From positions 1 to 23,057 of the forward strand of contig JAPFFF010000423.1 in NCBI GenBank assembly GCA_039105265.1: a DNA stretch of 23,057 bases, in the 5' to 3' direction. The notes under the pieces are model-generated. The model worked only from the letters and a program-made list of their open reading frames with translations. It did not search any database and was not told the DNA's origin. Positions 17,400-23,057 of this stretch are shown piece after piece (position 1 is the stretch's first letter; every line of letters begins with the position of its first letter). The position numbers and the translations under genes are program-made. Source of the stretch: Tritrichomonas musculus. Its lineage: Eukaryota; Parabasalia; Tritrichomonadida; Tritrichomonadidae.

Positions 17400-17650
17400 T
17401 CCAGGTTGTGTATTTGTTAGTATTTGTAAGATACATCTATGGTTATAGAATACATCTATATTTATAGAATACATTTGCTGTTGGTGCGATACATTTACGG
17501 CTTGTAGGATACATCTAAGGTTTGTGCGATACATTTGCAATTTTTGGGATACATTTGCGGCTTGTGCGATACATTTACGGTTTGTGCGATACATTTGCAA
17601 TTTTTGGGATACATTTGCGGCTTGTGCGATACATTTACGGTTTGGGTATT
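17400..17650. repeat. 20-bp/60-bp tandem repeat (GATACATTTGCGG type)
   Basis: About 11 monomers of roughly 20 bp beginning (G/A)ATACAT(T/C)T. In the right half three monomer types form a 60-bp higher-order unit: 17521-17580 and 17581-17640 are identical over all 60 bp. The left monomers (ATACATCTATGG, ATACATCTATATTT) share the string ATACATCTAT with the 14-bp satellite at 12.2-12.9 kb. Frames on either strand are repeat products (on the minus strand, repeated KCIAQAANVSQKLQMYRTN). Confidence 0.85.
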
Positions 17651-17754
17651 TGTTTATTTTTTGGAACACACAGAGAAAAGTATTATTAGGTAATTTTAAA
17701 AACATATACGAAAAATAGAGAAAATAGACGAAATATATAGAAACGCATAATTGT

Positions 17755-20700
17755 ACCAATAGCAACAACAACTAAAACAACAACAACAACCATATACACC
17801 AACAGCAGCAATAACTACAACAACAACTAAAACAACAACAACAACAACCATATGCACCAATAACTAAAACAACTATACACACCAACAGCAATTACAACTA
17901 CAACAACCATATGTGCTAATAGCAACAACAACTATATGCACCAATAGCAACAATAACTAAAACAACTATATGCACTAATAGCATTAACGGCAACAACTAC
18001 AACAACCATATGCACCAATAACTAAAACAACTATAACACCAATAACAACAACAACTAAAATAACTATATGCACCAATAGTAATAACAACTAAAACAACTA
18101 TATGCACCAATAGCAACAACAACCATATGTGCTAATAGCAGCAATAGCAACAATAACTAAAACAATTATAACAGCAATAGCAACAATAACTAAACAACTA
18201 TAACACCAATAACAACAACAACTAAAATAACTATATGCACCAATAGTAATAACAACTACAACAACTATATGCACCAATAACTAAAACAACTAAACACCAA
18301 TAACAACAACAACTAAAATAACTATATGCACCAATAGCAACAATAACTAAACAACTATAACACCAATAACAACAACAACTAAAATAACTATATGCACCAA
18401 TAGTAATAACAACTAAAACAACTATATGCACCAATAGCAACAACAACCATATGTGCTAATAGCAACAATAGCAACAATAACTAAAACAACTATTTGCATT
18501 AATAGCAACAACAACCATATGCACTAATAGAGCAAATAGCAACAACAACTAAAACAACAACTATATGCACCAATAACTAAAACAACTAAAACAACTATAT
18601 ATACCAATAGCAACAACAACTACAACAACAACTATATGCATTAATAGCAACAACAACCATATGCACTAATAGAGCCAATAGCAACAACAACTAAAACAAC
18701 AACTATACGCACCAATAGCAATAACAACTAAAGCAACCATATGCGCTAATAGCAACAACAACTAAAACAACTATATATACCAATAGCAACAACAACTATA
18801 TGCATTAATAGCAACAACAACCATATGTGCTAATAGCAACAACAACTAAAATAACTATATACACCAATAGTAATAACAACTAAAGCAACTATATGCACTA
18901 ATAGCAACAACAACTAAAACAACTATATGCACCAATAGCAACAATAACTAAAACAACTAAAACAACTATAACAACAATAACAACAACAACTAAAACAACT
19001 ATATGCACCAATAGCAACAATAACTAAAACAACTAAAACAACAATAACAACAATAACAACAAAAACTAAAATAACTATATGCACCAACAACTAAAACAAC
19101 TATATGCACCAATAGCAACAATAACTAAAACAACTAAAACAACAATAACAACAAAAACTAAAACAACTATATGTACCAATAGCAACAATAACTAAAACAA
19201 CTAAAACAACTATAACAACAACAACTAAAATAACTATATGCGCCAACAACTAAAACAACTATATGTACCAATAGCAACAACAACTACAACAACAACTATA
19301 TGCATTAATAGCAACAACAACCATATGTGCTAATAGCAACAATAACTAAAACAACTAAAACAACTATATGTACCAATAGCAACAACAACTACAACAACAA
19401 CTATATGCATTAATAGCAACAACAACCATATGTGCTAATAGCAACAATAACTAAAACAATTATAACAACTATATGCACCAATAACTAAAACAACTATAAC
19501 AACAATAACAACAACAACTAAAATAACTATATGCACCAATAGTAATAACAACTAAAACAACTATATGCACCAATAGCAACAACAACCATATGTGCTAATA
19601 GCAACAATAGCAACAATAACTAAAACAACTATTTGCATTAATAGCAACAACAACCATATGCACTAATAGAGCAAATAGCAACAACAACTAAAACAACAAC
19701 TATATGCACCAATAACTAAAACAACTAAAACAACTATATATACCAATAGCAACAACAACTACAACAACAACTATATGCATTAATAGCAACAACAACCATA
19801 TGCACTAATAGAGCCAATAGCAACAACAACTAAAACAACAACTATACGCACCAATAGCAATAACAACTAAAGCAACCATATGCGCTAATAGCAACAACAA
19901 CTAAAACAACTATATATACCAATAGCAACAACAACTATATGCATTAATAGCAACAACAACCATATGTGCTAATAGCAACAACAACTAAAATAACTATATA
20001 CACCAATAGTAATAACAACTAAAGCAACTATATGCACTAATAGCAACAACAACTAAAACAACTATATGCACCAATAGCAACAATAACTAAAACAACTAAA
20101 ACAACTATAACAACAATAACAACAACAACTAAAACAACTATATGCACCAATAGCAACAATAACTAAAACAACTAAAACAACAATAACAACAATAACAACA
20201 AAAACTAAAATAACTATATGCACCAACAACTAAAACAACTATATGCACCAATAGCAACAATAACTAAAACAACTAAAACAACAATAACAACAAAAACTAA
20301 AACAACTATATGTACCAATAGCAACAATAACTAAAACAACTAAAACAACTATAACAACAACAACTAAAATAACTATATGCGCCAACAACTAAAACAACTA
20401 TATGTACCAATAGCAACAACAACTACAACAACAACTATATGCATTAATAGCAACAACAACCATATGTGCTAATAGCAACAATAACTAAAACAATTATAAC
20501 AGCAATAGCAACAATAACTAAACAACTATAACAACAATAACAACAACAACTAAAATAACTATATGCACCAATAGTAATAACAACTAAAGCAACCATATAC
20601 ACCAATAACAACAACAACTACAACAACAACTATATGCGACAATAGCAACAATAACTAAAACAACTACAACAACCATATGCATTAATAGCACCAATAGCAA

Positions 20701-20850
20701 TAACAACTAAAGCAACCATATGCATTAATAGTAACAACAACCATATACACCAATAACAACAACAACTAAAATAACTATATGCACCAATAGCAATAACAAC
20801 AACAATATGCTCTAATAGCAACAACAACCATAACAGCAACCATATGCATT
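17755..20850. repeat. 3.1-kb CAA/CTA-rich complex satellite with 1,139-bp higher-order duplication
   Basis: The whole stretch is built from a few words: CAACAACAACTAAAACAAC, TATATGCACCAATAGCAA, CCATATGTGCTAATAGC and similar, giving irregular ~30-40-bp monomers. Superimposed is a long direct duplication: about 18345-19357 matches about 19484-20496 at a constant offset of 1,139 bp. Rare words keep that offset, for example TATTTGCATT at 18491 and 19630. Differences are few (for example near 18360/19499). The plus strand is strongly G-poor. Leu/Val-rich open frames on the minus strand (18231-18446, 20630-20839) come from the trinucleotide-like repeat and are not genes. Confidence 0.92.
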
Positions 20851-20854
20851 TACG

Positions 20855-21043
20855 ATGTATTTATATAAAACCACAACTAGAACTTTAAATAGAGATGTTT
20901 ATAAAAATATGGAGTACCTCGAAAATTTAATGCCATCGAATCTTATTTATTACAATTCTATCGAGAAACAATTTAATTTACTTTATTTTTATTTTTGGAT
21001 TCCTTATGTATTCTTATACACATTCCTCTGTATGGTTCTATAG
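20855..21043 (+). pseudogene. Fragment related to the middle of the 826-aa protein
   Basis: The 63-codon frame contains MEYLENLMPSNLIYYNSIEK followed by QFNLL (about 20910-20982). This matches the 826-aa protein at about 350-380 (LDYFVYILPPNLIFYNSISK then QWSLLL), with a shared P-x-N-L-I-x-Y-N-S-I-x-K-Q pattern. Nothing of the protein before or after this block is seen. The left side is satellite, and the right side enters TATTTTTGGATTCC, an echo of the flank repeat. It looks like an internally truncated old relative with ends trimmed by neighbouring repeats. The match is short but specific. Confidence 0.6.
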
Positions 21044-21147
21044 CGAAATATTCCTTTTTCCAAAACCTATTTCTTTGCTTGGTACTTATTTTGGTTTTGT
21101 TTTGTACCTTTATGGTTTTGTTTGGCATTTGCTCCGCTTGGCACTTA

Positions 21148-21863
21148 TTTTAATACTTGTTTTGGTTATTGCATGTTTTGGTTAATACTTGTTTTGGTTA
21201 TTGCATGTTTTGGTTAATACTTGTTTTGGTTAATACTTGTTTTGGTTAATACTTGTTTTGGTTATTGCATGTTTTGGTTAATACTTGTTTTGGTTATTGC
21301 ATGTTTTGGTTAATACTTGTTTTGGTTATTGTATGTTTTGGTTAATACTTGTTTTGGTTAATACTTGTTTTGGTTAATACTTGTTTTGGTTATTGCATGT
21401 TTTGGTTAATACTTGTTTTGGTTAATACTTGTTTTGGTTAATACTTGTTTTGGTTAATACTTGTTTTGGTTAATACTTGTTTTGGTTAATACTTGTTTTG
21501 GTTATTGCATGTTTTGGTTAATACTTGTTTTGGTTATTGCATGTTTTGGTTAATACTTGTTTTGGTTATTGCATGTTTTGGATAATACTTGTTTTGGTTA
21601 ATACTTGTTTTGGTTAATACTTGTTTTGGTTATTGCATGTTTTGGTTAATACTTGTTTTGGTTAATACTTGTTTTGGTTAATACTTGTTTTGGTTAATAC
21701 TTGTTTTGGTTAATACTTGTTTTGGTTATTGCATGTTTTGGATAATACTTGTTTTGGTTATTGCATGTTTTGGTTAATACTTGTTTTGGTTATTGCATGT
21801 TTTGGTTAATACTTGTTTTGGTTATTGCATGTTTTGGTTAATACTCGTTTTGGTACTTATTTT
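21148..21863. repeat. 16-bp two-variant array, left palindrome arm
   Basis: About 44 head-to-tail 16-bp units of two main kinds, a = TTTTGGTTAATACTTG and b = TTTTGGTTATTGCATG, in an irregular but structured order (runs such as b-a-b-a and a-a-a-b). Rare variants include GTATG at 21331-21335 and GGATAATAC at 21582 and 21740. Irregular precursors run from about 21060. The whole array from 21242 onward is repeated in reverse complement at the right end of the window. Confidence 0.93.
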
Positions 21864-23057
21864 ATTTGGTACATCGATGGATTTAATTGTTATTTTATTA
21901 TTATTTCTAGTTTTGTTTATTTTTGGATATTTCTCTATTATTTATAATGGAATCCAATTTGGATTTTTTTGTATTCCATAGAGTTTTGCATAAAAATTCT
22001 GCAAATCTATGCAAAAGTAGATAAATCTATGCAAAATACAAGAAACTCTGCAAAAGTAGATAAACTAAAGAAAACACAAGAAACTCTGCAAAAGTAGATA
22101 AATCTATGCAAAATACAAGAAACTCTGCAAAAGTAGATAAACTAAAGAAAACACAAGAAACTCTGCAAAAGTAGATAAACTAAAGAAAACACAAGAAACT
22201 CTGCAAAAGTCGATAAATCTATGCAAAATACAAGAAACTCTGCAAAAGTAGATAAACTAAAGAAAACACAAGAAACTCTGCAAAAGTAGAGAAAATACTG
22301 TAAATCTAAGCAAAACTCTATGGAATACAAAAAAATCCAAATTGGATTCCATTATAAATAATAGAGAAATATCCAAAAATAAACAAAACTAGAAATAATA
22401 ATAAAATAACAATTAAATCCATCGATGTACCAAATAAAATAAGTACCAAAACGAGTATTAACCAAAACATGCAATAACCAAAACAAGTATTAACCAAAAC
22501 ATGCAATAACCAAAACAAGTATTAACCAAAACATGCAATAACCAAAACAAGTATTATCCAAAACATGCAATAACCAAAACAAGTATTAACCAAAACAAGT
22601 ATTAACCAAAACAAGTATTAACCAAAACAAGTATTAACCAAAACAAGTATTAACCAAAACATGCAATAACCAAAACAAGTATTAACCAAAACAAGTATTA
22701 ACCAAAACAAGTATTATCCAAAACATGCAATAACCAAAACAAGTATTAACCAAAACATGCAATAACCAAAACAAGTATTAACCAAAACATGCAATAACCA
22801 AAACAAGTATTAACCAAAACATGCAATAACCAAAACAAGTATTAACCAAAACAAGTATTAACCAAAACAAGTATTAACCAAAACATGCAATAACCAAAAC
22901 AAGTATTAACCAAAACAAGTATTAACCAAAACAAGTATTAACCAAAACAAGTATTAACCAAAACATACAATAACCAAAACAAGTATTAACCAAAACATGC
23001 AATAACCAAAACAAGTATTAACCAAAACATGCAATAACCAAAACAAGTATTAACCAA
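21242..23057. repeat. Large palindrome: 748-bp arms around a 320-bp spacer
   Basis: Position i pairs with position 44299 minus i. Arms are 21242-21989 and 22310-23057, and the right arm is cut by the window end, so the true palindrome may be longer. The mirror was confirmed at single variant units: GTATG at 21331-21335 against CATAC at 22964-22968, and GGATAATAC at 21740-21748 against GTATTATCC at 22551-22559. The inner ~126 bp of each arm (21864-21989) is non-array sequence, also mirrored, ending CCATAGAGTTTTGC. I found no mismatch at the points checked. Identical hydrophobic 66-codon frames in the two arms are a result of the mirror and start at TTG; I do not call them genes. Confidence 0.93.
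22021..22289. repeat. 38/39-bp tandem repeat in palindrome spacer
   Basis: Seven units of two kinds. A (39 bp) starts ATAAATCTATGCAAAATAC, B (38 bp) starts ATAAACTAAAGAAAACAC, and both finish AAGAAACTCTGCAAAAGTAG. Their order is A-B-A-B-B-A-B, the fifth ending GTCG in place of GTAG. A partial unit lies on each side. It is the asymmetric centre of the palindrome. There are no unique spacers, so it is not a CRISPR array. Confidence 0.9.

Noticed and set aside
18231-18446. Leu/Val-rich frames on the minus strand of the CAA/CTA satellite (also 20630-20839)
   Set aside because: The period is close to trinucleotide and lacks stops on that strand, so open frames arise by chance. Composition is pure repeat.
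21148-21863. Telomere repeat because of the repeated TTTTGG
   Set aside because: The unit is 16 bp with non-telomeric remainder, GG runs are only two long, the array is internal, and it is inverted on the other side.
21781-21981. 66-codon hydrophobic frame, repeated identically on the opposite strand at 22318-22518
   Set aside because: Starts at TTG, reads mostly through the 16-bp array, and the second copy is only the mirror of the palindrome. There is no evidence of a protein family.
22021-22289. CRISPR-like array
   Set aside because: Units are contiguous, with no unique spacers and two unit types. It is an ordinary tandem repeat in a eukaryotic setting.

Overview
The window looks like nuclear DNA of an AT-rich, intron-poor unicellular eukaryote. 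Four genes of 258 to 484 visible codons on the minus strand of the first 6.1 kb read without any intron, use the standard stop codons and lie 0.25-0.9 kb apart. Their families (protein O-mannosyltransferase, cyclin, LARP1-type DM15 protein, membrane-anchored family 1 glycosidase) are eukaryotic. A parabasalid (trichomonad-like) protist would fit the compact, intronless genes and heavy repeat load, but nothing here proves that assignment.

Layout. (1) 1-6134: four host genes, all minus strand, in the order PMT (3' end outside the window), cyclin-like, DM15 protein, GH1 glycosidase. (2) 6135-11815: a transposon zone. It holds a decayed pogo/DDE_1-type transposase on the plus strand (about 7215-8070), a 1.1-kb segment bounded by 23-bp perfect inverted repeats with TA at both ends (8151-9250), a roughly 31-bp tandem repeat (9545-10010), and an uninterrupted 536-codon pogo-like transposase on the minus strand (10070-11680) with a readable DD35D triad. 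(3) 11816-23057: a repeat domain unlike the rest. It has at least seven distinct tandem-repeat families: a GC-rich ~40-bp repeat, a 14-bp satellite, a 17-bp satellite, a 20/60-bp repeat, a 3.1-kb CAA/CTA-rich satellite with a 1,139-bp higher-order duplication, a 16-bp two-variant array and a 38/39-bp array. The last 1.8 kb is a large palindrome whose arms agree down to individual variant repeat units.

Inside the repeat domain is one long intact reading frame (12943-15423, 826 codons) of no family I can name. Two shorter stretches of the same domain encode pieces similar to it: its last ~75 residues at 16617-16874 and a central block at 20902-20982. A sequence just beyond its stop codon is repeated at 17153-17280. 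Together these suggest a multicopy element, possibly undescribed, whose copies are separated by satellites. It has no recognisable transposase, polymerase or capsid gene here, so its class is open.

The host genes do not form an evident pathway. PMT (O-mannosylation in the ER) and the GH1 enzyme (secretory or membrane glycosidase) both belong to glycan metabolism, but their closeness is probably incidental.
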